Positions 43,531 through 52,489 of a stretch of 64,000 bases of DNA are shown here, piece after piece. The first letter of the stretch is position 1; the number at the start of each line of letters is the position of its first letter. This stretch comes from an uncultured Bacteroidota bacterium (GTDB lineage Bacteria; Bacteroidota; Bacteroidia; Chitinophagales; Chitinophagaceae). A program made the translations under genes and the position numbers. The notes beneath the pieces are model-generated. The model saw nothing but the letters and a program-made list of their open reading frames with translations. It ran no database searches and was not told the origin of the DNA. The DNA is taken from assembly GCA_903835005.1 (NCBI GenBank), contig CAILLK010000149.1, forward strand, positions 56,457 through 120,456. The letters run 5' to 3'.

Positions 43531-46500
43531 ATGAAAGACGCTTTCAAAGAGTTTAAGCCATCAAGCTGGGCCATTGATAACCGCACAGCCGTTTACATCA
43601 TAACTATCTTTATTACACTGGCGGGGCTGAGCACTTATTTCAGCCTGCCTAAAGAGCAGTTTCCTGAAATAAAAATACCACAGATCATTGTTCAGACCTA
43701 TTTCCCGGGCACATCTCCCGAGAATATGGAGAACCTGGTGACCAAGCACCTGGAAAAGCAAATGAAAAACCTGACAGGTATTAAAAAGGTTACCAGCAAT
43801 TCATTCCAGGATTATTCGGTGGTTATAGCCGAATTCAATACCAATGTGCAGGTTGATAAAGCCAAGCAGGATGTGAAAGACGCGGTAGACAAAGCCAAAA
43901 CCGACCTGCCCAAAAACCTGCCTAACCAGCCTGAAGTGAAGGATATTGACCTCTCGGAACTCCCCATTCTCAATGTGAACATTTCGGGCAACTACGACCT
44001 GAACAGGCTCAAGAAATATGCCGACAAGATCAAGGACAATATAGAGGCCATGAAGCAGATAAAGCGCGTGGATATAGTGGGCGCGCTTGACAGGGAGATA
44101 CAGATCAACATGGATATGTATAAAATGCAGGCCGCCGGTATCACCTTCGGCGATGTGCAAAATACAATTTCCGCAGAAAACGTTTCAGCTACCGCAGGCC
44201 AGGTAACCATGGGCACACAGAAAAGGCTGCTGAGCATAAAGAATGAATTTAAGTCGGCAGCCGAAATAGGTAATGTGGTCATTAAGAGCCAGCAAGGTAA
44301 GGCAATATACCTCCGCGATATTGCCGAGGTTACCGACAGCTTTCAGGAACAGAAGAGTTATGCCCGGCTCGACGGCAGTAATGTGATCACTATGAATGTG
44401 ATTAAGGCCAAGGGCGAAAACCTGATTCAGGCTTCAGATAATATCCAGGAGCTGATGAAACACATGCAGGGCAATGAATTGCCCAAGGACCTGAAGATAG
44501 TGATTACCGGCGACCAGAGTGAAAAAACAAGATCTACACTTACCGACCTTATCAATACCATCATCATCGGCTTCCTGCTGGTTACCATTATACTCATGTT
44601 CTTTATGGGTGTAACCAATGCATTGTTTGTAGCCATGTCTGTACCACTATCCTGTGCCATAGCATTTATGGTGCTGCCCGGCATAGGCTTTACCATGAAC
44701 ATGATCGTACTGTTCTCCTTCCTGCTGGCACTGGGTATAGTGGTAGACGATGCGATAGTTGTGATAGAGAATACACACCGTATTTTTGATAACGGCAAGA
44801 TGCCCATAGCACAGGCGGCCAAGTATGCCACCGGAGAGGTGTTCCTGCCTGTACTAGCGGGTACAGCCACCACCCTCATGCCCTTTATTCCGCTGGCATT
44901 CTGGCCGGGTATTATAGGCAGCTTCCTGTTCTATCTGCCTGTAACCTTGATCATAACGCTTGTAGCGTCGCTTGCTGTGGCTTATATTATCAACCCTGTA
45001 TTTGCAGTAAGCTTTATGAAGCCGCACGACTTCGACCATGAAAATGATAAGCCACGTTTTGTAAAGAAGGATGCTGTGATGCTGGTGATTTTTGCAGCCA
45101 TTGCCTGTTTATTTTACCTGGGCAAATCTTTTGGTATCGGTAACTTCATTATGTTCATTTACCTGTTCATTCTCATTGAGAAATTCGTGTTCGACAAATG
45201 GATACATGTATTCCAAAACAGGATCTGGCCTGCTTTCCGCGACTGGTATACCAGGTGGCTCAAACGCTCGCTGAAGCATACCGGCATAGTAGTGACGATT
45301 ACTGTTGCCATTTCAGTATTTGCATTCTACATTTTCCATGTACATGGGCGCACGCCGGTTTTCTTCCCCGATTCCCAGCCCAACTTTACTTATGTTTATC
45401 TCAACCTGCCTGTGGGTACAGACCAGGCGCATACCAATGATGTGCTGCTGCAGCTCGAAAAACGCGTAGATAGTGCCCTTATAGATACAAAAACGCATCA
45501 GAGATATAAGAGTGTAAAGTCGGTAATAGCCAATGTAACAGTCGGCGCTGTGGATCCAAACAGCGGTGAGATTGGCGATTTCCCTAATAAAGGCAAGATA
45601 ACAGTAGCCTATGAAGAGTTTTCAAAACGCAGCGGAGAATCTACTACTGCAATTATGGAGAAGATACGTACCAGCCTGAAAGGTGTGGCTGGCGCAGAAA
45701 TAACCGTAGACAAGGAAAGTAATGGTCCGCCTCTGGCCAAACCAATTGTGATAGAGCTTACCGGAGATAACCTCGATACATTGGTAAAAACATCTGAAAG
45801 CCTGAAGCGTTTCATCGGCGATAAACAGATAGCCGGAGTGGAAGAATTGCGCAGTGATTTCCAGGCCAGGAACCCCGAAATAGTTTTTGAACTCGACAGG
45901 GAGCGTATGAATTCTGAAGGTATCAGCACCTACAATGTAGTAAACAACCTCAGGACAGCTGTGTTTGGTACGGAAATATCCCGCTTCCGCGATCAGAATG
46001 ATGATTACCCGCTTACACTAAGGGTAAGTGGCACCCAGCGGCAGGATATAGATGCCATACGTAATATGCCGATAGTATACCGCGATATGGGTATGGGTGG
46101 TATCATCCGCACTGTGCCTATAAGCGCCTTTGCCAATGTGTATTATTCCACAACCTATGGTGGTATCAAGCGCAAGAATGAGAAGAGATACATCAGTCTT
46201 TCATCCAATGTGCTCAGCGGTTTTAACCCGAATGAAGTAGTGGCAGCGGTGCAGGCTGAACTGAATAACTTTAAAGGTACTTCAGGCATAACCATAAAAA
46301 TGGGTGGCCAGCAGGAAGACCAGGCCGAAACAGCAAACTTTCTGCTTAAGGCATTCGGAATATCAATGGCACTCATTGTTTTGATCCTGATAATGTTGTT
46401 CAACTCCATCAGTAAAACAGTTATTATTATGAGTGAAGTGGTCTTCAGCCTGATAGGTGTATTCCTGGGTATGGGTATCTTCGCAACACCAATGTCTATT

Positions 46501-46926
46501 GCCATAAGTGGTATAGGTATAGTAGCGCTGGCCGGAGTGGTGGTAAGAAATGGTATTCTGCTGGTAGAGTTTATGGACCTGATGCTGGCAGAGGGTATGA
46601 ATGAAATTGATGCCATAATAGAAGCAGGCCGAACCCGTATGACGCCTGTATTGCTTACTGCCATTGCTGCAATACTGGGCCTCATACCACTTGCTGTGGG
46701 TATGAATATCGATTTTGCATCGCTCTTCAGCCACTTCAATCCGCATATATTCTTTGGTGGCGACAGCGCCGATTTCTGGGCACCACTGGCATGGACGATG
46801 ATTTACGGACTGAGTTTTGCTACCTTCCTTACGCTCATACTCGTTCCGGTAATGTGCCTGATGAGCTTTAAGTTTAAAAGGTGGGTAAATAGGGTTTGGG
46901 GCAGTTTTGTCAAGGCCATAAATTAA
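43531..46926 (+). CDS. RND efflux pump inner-membrane permease
   Basis: 1131 residues, longer than AcrB (1049). N-terminal helix and porter domain (YFPGTSPENMENLVTKHLEKQMKNL), then membrane helices with the proton-relay DD in LALGIVVDDAIVVIENTHRI (near residues 400-420), a second half with GIGIVALAGVVVRNGILLVEFMDL and final helices. Between helix 6 and 7 are two additional hydrophobic segments (near 515-550, VMLVIFAAIACLFYLG and FIMFIYLFILIEKF), so the linker may cross the membrane again. Exports drugs or other amphiphiles by proton antiport; substrate unknown. Last gene of the operon. Confidence 0.94.
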   Translation: MKDAFKEFKPSSWAIDNRTAVYIITIFITLAGLSTYFSLPKEQFPEIKIPQIIVQTYFPGTSPENMENLVTKHLEKQMKNLTGIKKVTSNSFQDYSVVIAEFNTNVQVDKAKQDVKDAVDKAKTDLPKNLPNQPEVKDIDLSELPILNVNISGNYDLNRLKKYADKIKDNIEAMKQIKRVDIVGALDREIQINMDMYKMQAAGITFGDVQNTISAENVSATAGQVTMGTQKRLLSIKNEFKSAAEIGNVVIKSQQGKAIYLRDIAEVTDSFQEQKSYARLDGSNVITMNVIKAKGENLIQASDNIQELMKHMQGNELPKDLKIVITGDQSEKTRSTLTDLINTIIIGFLLVTIILMFFMGVTNALFVAMSVPLSCAIAFMVLPGIGFTMNMIVLFSFLLALGIVVDDAIVVIENTHRIFDNGKMPIAQAAKYATGEVFLPVLAGTATTLMPFIPLAFWPGIIGSFLFYLPVTLIITLVASLAVAYIINPVFAVSFMKPHDFDHENDKPRFVKKDAVMLVIFAAIACLFYLGKSFGIGNFIMFIYLFILIEKFVFDKWIHVFQNRIWPAFRDWYTRWLKRSLKHTGIVVTITVAISVFAFYIFHVHGRTPVFFPDSQPNFTYVYLNLPVGTDQAHTNDVLLQLEKRVDSALIDTKTHQRYKSVKSVIANVTVGAVDPNSGEIGDFPNKGKITVAYEEFSKRSGESTTAIMEKIRTSLKGVAGAEITVDKESNGPPLAKPIVIELTGDNLDTLVKTSESLKRFIGDKQIAGVEELRSDFQARNPEIVFELDRERMNSEGISTYNVVNNLRTAVFGTEISRFRDQNDDYPLTLRVSGTQRQDIDAIRNMPIVYRDMGMGGIIRTVPISAFANVYYSTTYGGIKRKNEKRYISLSSNVLSGFNPNEVVAAVQAELNNFKGTSGITIKMGGQQEDQAETANFLLKAFGISMALIVLILIMLFNSISKTVIIMSEVVFSLIGVFLGMGIFATPMSIAISGIGIVALAGVVVRNGILLVEFMDLMLAEGMNEIDAIIEAGRTRMTPVLLTAIAAILGLIPLAVGMNIDFASLFSHFNPHIFFGGDSADFWAPLAWTMIYGLSFATFLTLILVPVMCLMSFKFKRWVNRVWGSFVKAIN

Positions 46927-46944
46927 ACCACTAATATTGAATGG

Positions 46945-46976
46945 AAACCGGCTGCTTGAAGAGTGGCCGGTTTTTT
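46945..46976 (+). terminator. intrinsic terminator of the efflux operon
   Basis: AAACCGGC (46945-46952) pairs with GCCGGTTT (46966-46973), then six T. It ends 4 bases before the convergent toxin gene's stop codon. Confidence 0.82.
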
Positions 46977-46980
46977 AGTT

Positions 46981-47271
46981 TTAGTACTTTGGGTTCTTAC
47001 GTGTATGATGAACTGAAAGTATAATAACAGTATCTGATTCTATTTTATAAATTATTACAAATGGGAAGCGGTCTATCTGAACATCACGTATCAGGTTTTT
47101 GTTATCAATAAAACTAAACGCAAATGGATTTTTACTTATTGATGCATATGCCTTTTCAATTTCTTTCAAGAATGCCAAACCCAGGCCTTCCTGTATTTCT
47201 TCATAATATAAAACTGATTTTTTTGTTTCCGATTTCGCAACAGAAGTGGTTCTGAGTTTATATATCATCAT
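46981..47271 (-). CDS. RelE/ParE-family toxin
   Basis: 96 residues. ParE/RelE fold: LYYEEIQEGLGLAFLKEIEKAYASISKNPFAF (about 22-53), then IRDVQIDRFPFVIIYKIESDTVIILSVHHTRKNP with the terminal His/Arg/Lys typical of the family. ParE relatives poison gyrase, RelE relatives cut mRNA; which applies cannot be told. Overlaps the antitoxin stop by four bases and follows it, the usual antitoxin-first order. Confidence 0.88.
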   Translation of the reverse strand: MMIYKLRTTSVAKSETKKSVLYYEEIQEGLGLAFLKEIEKAYASISKNPFAFSFIDNKNLIRDVQIDRFPFVIIYKIESDTVIILSVHHTRKNPKY

Positions 47272-47501
47272 CTGGAAGGAATTGAAGCCCTTATTTCATT
47301 GTGAGCTATATCAACAGGAAAAGTCTCCATATTTCCTGATTCGTAATTATCAAGGATGTCATAAAACTTCTTTAATTCATCAGAAGAATAGTGCATACTT
47401 TCAACCTCTTTTTCGAGCAATGTATGCATTGCTTTCAATTTATTATCATCTGCTCTGTCTATATATTCATGCAGCTCTTTTTTAATAGCAGAAATTGTCA
47501 T
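47268..47501 (-). CDS. cognate antitoxin of the ParE-type toxin
   Basis: 77 residues from the ATG at 47501. A TTG at 47522 would extend it by seven residues but sits on a -7 box. Entirely helical: MTISAIKKELHEYIDRADDNKLKAMHTLLEKE matches the small antitoxins of Bacteroidota (AIRKxLxxYIxxADDKKxKAxYxxLE). The C-terminus (FPVDIAHNEIRASIPSR) probably wraps the toxin. No DNA-binding fold is evident. ATGA overlap with the toxin. Confidence 0.82.
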   Translation of the reverse strand: MTISAIKKELHEYIDRADDNKLKAMHTLLEKEVESMHYSSDELKKFYDILDNYESGNMETFPVDIAHNEIRASIPSR

Positions 47502-47519
47502 GACTTCTAATTTGTTATC

Positions 47520-47527
47520 CAAAATTA
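47520..47527 (-). promoter_or_regulatory. candidate -7 element of the toxin-antitoxin pair
   Basis: Leftward TAATTTTG fits TAnnTTTG, 18 bases before the start at 47501. No clear -33. It argues against the TTG start at 47522. Confidence 0.4.
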
Positions 47528-47573
47528 CGAAAAATGTTTAAATTGTGTTGGAGCAGCTTTTGCTTTAGTCCCA

Positions 47574-48656
47574 ATGTTTCATTGTTTTAAGATTTTACTG
47601 AGCCTTTTTGTTTGTTTAAATCTGTGCCAGGCGCAGGAGACAGGATGTTTTAAACTAAACGATCAAAGTGATCTTCAATTGGAAACCACTATTGACTTCA
47701 GCAGGTACAATGCTTTTTTTGTCGGAGAATTTCATGGTGTTAAAGGTGTGCCGGAAGTGAAACTGGCGCTGATAAAATACCTTAATCAGACACAGGGGAT
47801 CACTGATGTCTTTATGGAAATCGGATCTGGCGCTGCATGGCTGTACAACAGCTACATGGAAACAGGTGACACCTCGTTTATCTCAAAACCTCTGCTGCCT
47901 TATGCACAGCAACAAAATAGCCGCGATTTCTGGAAAGCGCTTTATGCATACAACAGCGGGCTCACTAAAAAGCTTCACATACATGGAATTGACTTTGAAC
48001 GGATAGAGTTTATTAAAGTGCTCAGATTACTGAAGCCTATGGAGAAAACCGTATCATGGGCGATTAAAAACACCATCAGTTTTATCGATACTATTTCTTT
48101 GAAAAATGGCCCGGCTCTCTATTCTGAAGACTTCAGTGAGCAGAATGAGATTTACGAAAAAGTAAGAACTGAGATGCAAGCTAACCGGCAGGAATTCGAA
48201 TACTATTATGCCGAAGATTTTCCGGTGGTGGCAAAGATGATGTTTAATGAAAACACCTACCGGAATTACGATAACAGAAACCGGGCCATGTACCATAATC
48301 TTATAGCAGAAATGACCAGTGAAGGGATAAAAAAGTTCGTGCTGTTTGCAGGGATGAACCACGGCAACAAAAACGGATTGCTGACCTTATCGAACAGGCT
48401 TAAGAAAAACAAAGTGCTGCGAAACCATTTTGCAGAGATGGATATGCTGTGCAAGGATTGCTATGAAGGGCATTTGCACTTTGATTATAAGGGGCCCAAC
48501 AGCTTTGATAAACTTATACTGATGCCCGCCATTTACGATAAATATCTTAACTCAGCCTGCAAGTATACTATGATTGCAACGGATACAATTGAAGACTCAA
48601 AGGTTCAACATTATTCAGACTATCTGATACTGATGAAAGACCAGCCGGATTATTGA
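47574..48656 (+). CDS. secreted Tiki/ChaN/erythromycin-esterase-like protein
   Basis: 360 residues. Signal peptide at about 1-20 (ending CQAQ). First conserved block NAFFVGEFHGVKGVPEVK (about 44-61) and the later FVLFAGMNHGNKNG (about 257-270) are the paired GExHG and G.xHG signatures of the Tiki/ChaN/EreA-like superfamily, metal-binding hydrolases or haem-binding proteins. Middle part HGIDFERIEFIKVLRLL carries a further histidine. Probably periplasmic. Exact activity unknown. Confidence 0.7.
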   Translation: MFHCFKILLSLFVCLNLCQAQETGCFKLNDQSDLQLETTIDFSRYNAFFVGEFHGVKGVPEVKLALIKYLNQTQGITDVFMEIGSGAAWLYNSYMETGDTSFISKPLLPYAQQQNSRDFWKALYAYNSGLTKKLHIHGIDFERIEFIKVLRLLKPMEKTVSWAIKNTISFIDTISLKNGPALYSEDFSEQNEIYEKVRTEMQANRQEFEYYYAEDFPVVAKMMFNENTYRNYDNRNRAMYHNLIAEMTSEGIKKFVLFAGMNHGNKNGLLTLSNRLKKNKVLRNHFAEMDMLCKDCYEGHLHFDYKGPNSFDKLILMPAIYDKYLNSACKYTMIATDTIEDSKVQHYSDYLILMKDQPDY

Positions 48657-48657
48657 G

Positions 48658-49506
48658 TTATTTCCCGGTATTTTCAACAGGAGCTTTATTTTCCGTACCG
48701 GATTCATTCTTTATTACCCCGCCATATATCAAAGCCAGTACAGCAATACCAGCAATAATGCGGTAAACACCAAACGCCCGGAAGGTATGCCGCTGCACAT
48801 AAGTAATAAACGATTTCACGGCTATGAGCGATACAATAAAAGCAATCCCGCAACCAGCAAGCAGCATGTTAGTGTTGGTGGCATGAAACACCTCAGGAGT
48901 GTGCTTCCAGGTTTCATACAATTCATTTACAGTAGCAGCAGCCATGGTTGGCACAGCCAGAAAGAAGGAAAACTCCGCGGCTACTTTGCGGTCAAGCCGG
49001 GTAGCAAGGCCACCAATGATGGTGGATGCACTGCGGCTGAGGCCCGGAAACAGTATCGACAATACCTGGAAACAACCCACTTTAAGCGCTTGCTGATAGG
49101 TAATATCTTCTTCTCGGTGAACGACAGCCCGTTTGAACCAGTTATCTACAAACAATAAAATAATGCCGCCCACCAGCGTTACGCAGGCTATGATCCTTAT
49201 ATCTCCCAATACATGGTCTATATGCTTTTTTAGTAAAACCCCGAAAATCAGTGCGGGTACAACAGCTATGGCCAGCTTGATATAAAAGGAGATATCCTTG
49301 AAATTGACAAACCTTTTGAAATACAGTACAATCACTGCAAGTATGGCTGCAAACTGAATCACAATATCAAACATATTGCTGAAGGGTTCGTTGGGGTCCA
49401 TCTGCATTATGGCCTTGGTAAATTTGATATGCGCGGTAGAAGAAATGGGAAGAAATTCAGTAATTCCCTCTACAATGGCTATTACTACAGATTGCATCCA
49501 GGTCAT
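48658..49506 (-). CDS. uppP: undecaprenyl-diphosphate phosphatase
   Basis: 282 residues, multi-helix membrane protein. BacA/UppP signatures EGITEFLPISSTAH (13-26) and PGLSRSASTIIGGL (about 153-166) hold the catalytic Glu, Ser and Arg residues. Recycles C55-PP to C55-P for cell-wall and surface-glycan assembly. Starts 3 bases after the queE stop, so expressed as queE-uppP. C-terminal tail is polar and longer than usual. Confidence 0.95.
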   Translation of the reverse strand: MTWMQSVVIAIVEGITEFLPISSTAHIKFTKAIMQMDPNEPFSNMFDIVIQFAAILAVIVLYFKRFVNFKDISFYIKLAIAVVPALIFGVLLKKHIDHVLGDIRIIACVTLVGGIILLFVDNWFKRAVVHREEDITYQQALKVGCFQVLSILFPGLSRSASTIIGGLATRLDRKVAAEFSFFLAVPTMAAATVNELYETWKHTPEVFHATNTNMLLAGCGIAFIVSLIAVKSFITYVQRHTFRAFGVYRIIAGIAVLALIYGGVIKNESGTENKAPVENTGK

Positions 49507-49509
49507 ATG

Positions 49510-50127
49510 CTATGGAATATTTATGTACTTGTGTGTTTGCAAAGATAACTGCCATTGCGGATGTTGCTTAATGTATTCAATAATTAATGGCGTAATAATA
49601 TCCTTTTTGCTCCATTCGGGCTGCAGGTATAGTTTGCAGCCCGGGGCAACGAGGGCCGCGTATTGTTCGCCCCACGCAAAATCAGACTGGTTAAATAAAA
49701 CAATCTTCAGTTCATCGGCCTGGTCAATGGGATCTGGCAGGGGAGCCTTAAATTTCTTAGGAGAAAGTGTAACCCAATCCAGCTTGCCGCTGAGCGGGTG
49801 CGCGCCTGATGTTTCGATATGGGTAGCAAAACCGGCTGCATGTAAAGCATCGCATAGCGGGGTGAGATCGTGCATAGCAGGTTCGCCACCGGTAATTACA
49901 GCTATTCTCCCCGCATGGGCAGAAGCAATAGTAACAATCTCTGCAACGGTCATTTGCGGATGCGCATCAGCATCCCAGCTATCCTTAACATCGCACCACA
50001 CACAGCCCACATCGCAGCCGCCCAGCCTTATAAAGTAGGCAGCCTTACCCGTATGGAAACCCTCCCCCTGCAAAGTGCAGAAGTGCTCCATAACAGGATA
50101 AGAAACAGTAGGTGTGCGGGTGGTCAA
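49510..50127 (-). CDS. queE: 7-carboxy-7-deazaguanine synthase
   Basis: 205 residues. Radical SAM enzyme of queuosine synthesis. Motif GEGFHTGKAAYFIRLGGCDVGC...C with Fe-S cysteines Cys38, Cys42 and Cys45 (C-x3-C-x2-C), then ITGGEPAMHDL. The start is TTG at 50127 giving TTRTPTVSYPVMEHF; an ATG 12 codons later (50091) is possible, but PVME is conserved upstream of the enzyme core in relatives. Other queuosine genes are not nearby. Confidence 0.93.
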   Translation of the reverse strand: MTTRTPTVSYPVMEHFCTLQGEGFHTGKAAYFIRLGGCDVGCVWCDVKDSWDADAHPQMTVAEIVTIASAHAGRIAVITGGEPAMHDLTPLCDALHAAGFATHIETSGAHPLSGKLDWVTLSPKKFKAPLPDPIDQADELKIVLFNQSDFAWGEQYAALVAPGCKLYLQPEWSKKDIITPLIIEYIKQHPQWQLSLQTHKYINIP

Positions 50128-50171
50128 TATTGGTTATCGTTTAGTGAGATAAATATCCGGCAAATCAATAA

Positions 50172-50195
50172 GGAAGGCTTCTAATGAAGCCTTCC
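50172..50195 (-). terminator. terminator-like hairpin after folD
   Basis: GGAAGGCTTC (50172-50181) and GAAGCCTTCC (50186-50195), perfect 10-bp stem with loop TAAT. It lies 28 bases past the folD stop. The T run behind it on the minus strand is weak. Confidence 0.65.
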
Positions 50196-50222
50196 AGCAA
50201 ATAATCTGTAAACCACATAGTT

Positions 50223-51110
50223 TTAATCAGCCAGCACCTTTGCCTGCTTTGCCGCCTGCAATGTGTTTTTCATCAGGCCGCAGATGGTCATCAGGCCAAC
50301 TCCCTTTGGTACTGGTGTGATGTAGCTGCATAATTCTGCAACATTATCAAAATCCACATCACCTACCAGGCGCGAGCCGCTTTTCTTGGTTGCGTCATCA
50401 ATACGGTTGATACCAACATCTATGATAATAGCACCAGGCTTAACCATATCGGCCGTAACATATTTCGGCCTGCCGATGGCTGCAATGATTATGTCGGCGG
50501 TTTTGGTTATTTCCTTCAGGTTCCTGGTTTTGCTGTGGCACATGGTCACCGTGGCGTTGCCCGGATTGGATGCACGGCTCATGAGTATGGTCATTGGTGT
50601 GCCCACAATATTACTGCGGCCTATGATAACACAATGCATGCCGGTAGTATCTATCTTGTAATACTCCAGCATCAGCATTATACCATATGGAGTAGCTGGC
50701 AGAAAGGTGGGCTGGCCCAGCAGCATACGGCCCAGCGATATCGGGTGGAAACCATCCACATCCTTATCGGGGCTGATGGCATTGATCACAGAATCGCCTG
50801 AAATATGGCCGGGTAATGGTAACTGAACGAGGATACCATCTATACTGGCATCACTATTCAGCCGCTCTACTTCACTTATCAGGAATTCTTCGGTAATATC
50901 TTTTTCAAAGCGCAGCAGGGTGGAATCGAAGCCCAGCTCTTCGCAATGCTTCACTTTACTACCCACATAGGCCTCACTGGCCGGATTATTGCCCACCAAT
51001 ATTGCAGCCAGGTGTGGTTTTTTACCACCATTGGCCTGCCAGTCTTTTACATCTTGCTTTATCTGCTCCTTAATATGTGCAGAAACTAATACGCCATCCA
51101 GTAATTGCAT
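50223..51110 (-). CDS. folD: methylenetetrahydrofolate dehydrogenase/cyclohydrolase
   Basis: 295 residues, bifunctional folate enzyme. Catalytic Tyr48 and Lys52 in AYVGSKVKHCEELG, DGILVQLPLPGH, then the NADP domain GRSNIVGTPM and PGAIIIDVGIN. Interconverts 5,10-methylene- and 10-formyl-THF for purine and methionine synthesis. Close to purH, which uses the formyl-THF. The promoter ends four bases from the ATG, so the transcript may be leaderless (see findings). Confidence 0.96.
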   Translation of the reverse strand: MQLLDGVLVSAHIKEQIKQDVKDWQANGGKKPHLAAILVGNNPASEAYVGSKVKHCEELGFDSTLLRFEKDITEEFLISEVERLNSDASIDGILVQLPLPGHISGDSVINAISPDKDVDGFHPISLGRMLLGQPTFLPATPYGIMLMLEYYKIDTTGMHCVIIGRSNIVGTPMTILMSRASNPGNATVTMCHSKTRNLKEITKTADIIIAAIGRPKYVTADMVKPGAIIIDVGINRIDDATKKSGSRLVGDVDFDNVAELCSYITPVPKGVGLMTICGLMKNTLQAAKQAKVLAD

Positions 51111-51114
51111 ATTG

Positions 51115-51145
51115 CAAAGGTAATTTAATTGATTTAAAGGGCAAA
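51115..51145 (-). promoter_or_regulatory. promoter of folD
   Basis: Read leftward: TTTG (51145-51142), exactly 19 bases, TACCTTTG (51122-51115). Full consensus match. Only four bases separate the -7 box from the ATG at 51110. Confidence 0.7.
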
Positions 51146-51158
51146 TATTGGAATTAAT

Positions 51159-52181
51159 TTACGGCTTCAATACCCTGTCGCTACCCTGCCTTTCCACCAT
51201 CCAGCCCGGATATTCTTTATTTAGTGCGCTCACTTCATCCAGTTGTTTCAGCTCATCAGTGCTAAGTGCCAGTTCTGTTGATTTTATATTGGCATTCAGT
51301 TGTTCAATGGTTTTAGCGCCAATAATCGTACTGGTAACACCCCTTTGCAGGCGCACCCATGCCAGTGCAACCTCGGCTACCGACACATTGTGCACTTTTC
51401 CTATAGCCTCCATCACATCAATGATGTCATAGGCCTTATCCTTATTTACAGGCGGAAAATCGAAACTATCCCTTCTGCCTCCGGCTTTATCCTGTTCACG
51501 GGTATACTTGCCGCTCATAAAGCCGCCCGCCAATGGGCTCCAGGGCATCACTGCCAGATGCTGATCCAGGGCCATGGGTATTATTTCGCGCTCTATATCG
51601 CGGCCTGCCAGCGAATAGAAATACTGCAGCCCCTCAAATTTATGCCAGCCGTTTACAGCGGCTATACCCTGCGCCTTCATCACCATCCATGCCGGCCAGT
51701 TGCACACAGCTATATAGCGCACCTTGCCACTTGCTACTACATCATTCAGGGCATGCATGGTTTGTTCAATTGGTGTCAGCGGGTCTACACCATGCACATA
51801 AAGGATATCCACATGGTCCATATCCAATCGGGTAAGGCTCTCATCTATTGATTGAAAAATATGGTAGCGCGATAGTCCGGCATTGTTATGTCCTTCGCCC
51901 ATACGGCCTCTAAGTTTGGTAGCTATTACCAGTTCGTGCCTTTTTATACCCAGGTCTTTTACTGCCTTGCCCAGCAAGGTTTCCGACTGCCCGTAGGAAT
52001 ATACATTGGCAGTATCTATAAAGTTGATCCCGCCCTCAACGCTTGCTTTTATCAGTGCAGTGGCATCTTCCTGGGGCAGGCTGCCTATTGCCTTCCAGTA
52101 ACCTTCACCGCCAAAAGTCATTGTGCCAAAGCACAATTCCGATACGATTAACCCTGTATTTCCGAATAAGTTGTATTTCAT
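51159..52181 (-). CDS. aldo/keto reductase
   Basis: 340 residues, TIM-barrel NADPH-dependent reductase. Catalytic tetrad visible: Asp56 and Tyr61 (DTANVYSYGQSE), Lys89 (VIATKLRG), His130 (DILYVHGVD). C-terminal cofactor region VTSTIIGAKTIEQLNANI. Length and end fit the YajO/Gpr-like group. Substrate unknown. Single gene; the next gene upstream is purH, 308 bases away. Confidence 0.94.
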   Translation of the reverse strand: MKYNLFGNTGLIVSELCFGTMTFGGEGYWKAIGSLPQEDATALIKASVEGGINFIDTANVYSYGQSETLLGKAVKDLGIKRHELVIATKLRGRMGEGHNNAGLSRYHIFQSIDESLTRLDMDHVDILYVHGVDPLTPIEQTMHALNDVVASGKVRYIAVCNWPAWMVMKAQGIAAVNGWHKFEGLQYFYSLAGRDIEREIIPMALDQHLAVMPWSPLAGGFMSGKYTREQDKAGGRRDSFDFPPVNKDKAYDIIDVMEAIGKVHNVSVAEVALAWVRLQRGVTSTIIGAKTIEQLNANIKSTELALSTDELKQLDEVSALNKEYPGWMVERQGSDRVLKP

Positions 52182-52201
52182 TGATTTCGTTTTTGGTACA
52201 T

Positions 52202-52209
52202 CAAAGTTA
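52202..52209 (-). promoter_or_regulatory. candidate -7 element of the aldo/keto reductase gene
   Basis: Leftward TAACTTTG fits TAnnTTTG, 20 bases before the start at 52181. No -33 box at standard spacing. Confidence 0.4.
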
Positions 52210-52385
52210 ATGATCTGTGAGTTTCACGTTCATAGGTTTCGGAAAGATAGCAATAAAGAAATACCAGCAGATTTAATAAATGGTTTCACATAAGCCTGAA
52301 CGTGTCTTTTTATTAGGAGCAGGTAGAGGTACAAAATCATAAGTTTATTTAAGCATACCAGCGCCACTACTTGACCTTGGTGGTT

Positions 52386-52464
52386 GCCCGGAAAGGGCTT
52401 AATATACCAGCGAGGGGTGAAGCCCCTCGATACAATATATATTCGCAAAAGCCCTGTAGGGGCT
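52386..52464. repeat. dispersed multi-hairpin element (three-hairpin family), copy 3
   Basis: GCCCGGAAAGGGC (52386-52398), CGAGGGG-TGAAG-CCCCTCG (52411-52429) and AGCCC-TGTAG-GGGCT (52450-52464). Same three-hairpin order as 26455 and 15314. It fills the gap between purH and the aldo/keto reductase gene; the rest of 52182-52489 holds only a -7 box. Confidence 0.65.
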
Positions 52465-52489
52465 ACATACATTTCTGGCACTCTTAGCA

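Noticed and set aside
44427..46746. Long minus-strand frames inside the RND permease gene
   Set aside because: Shadows of a well-supported permease.
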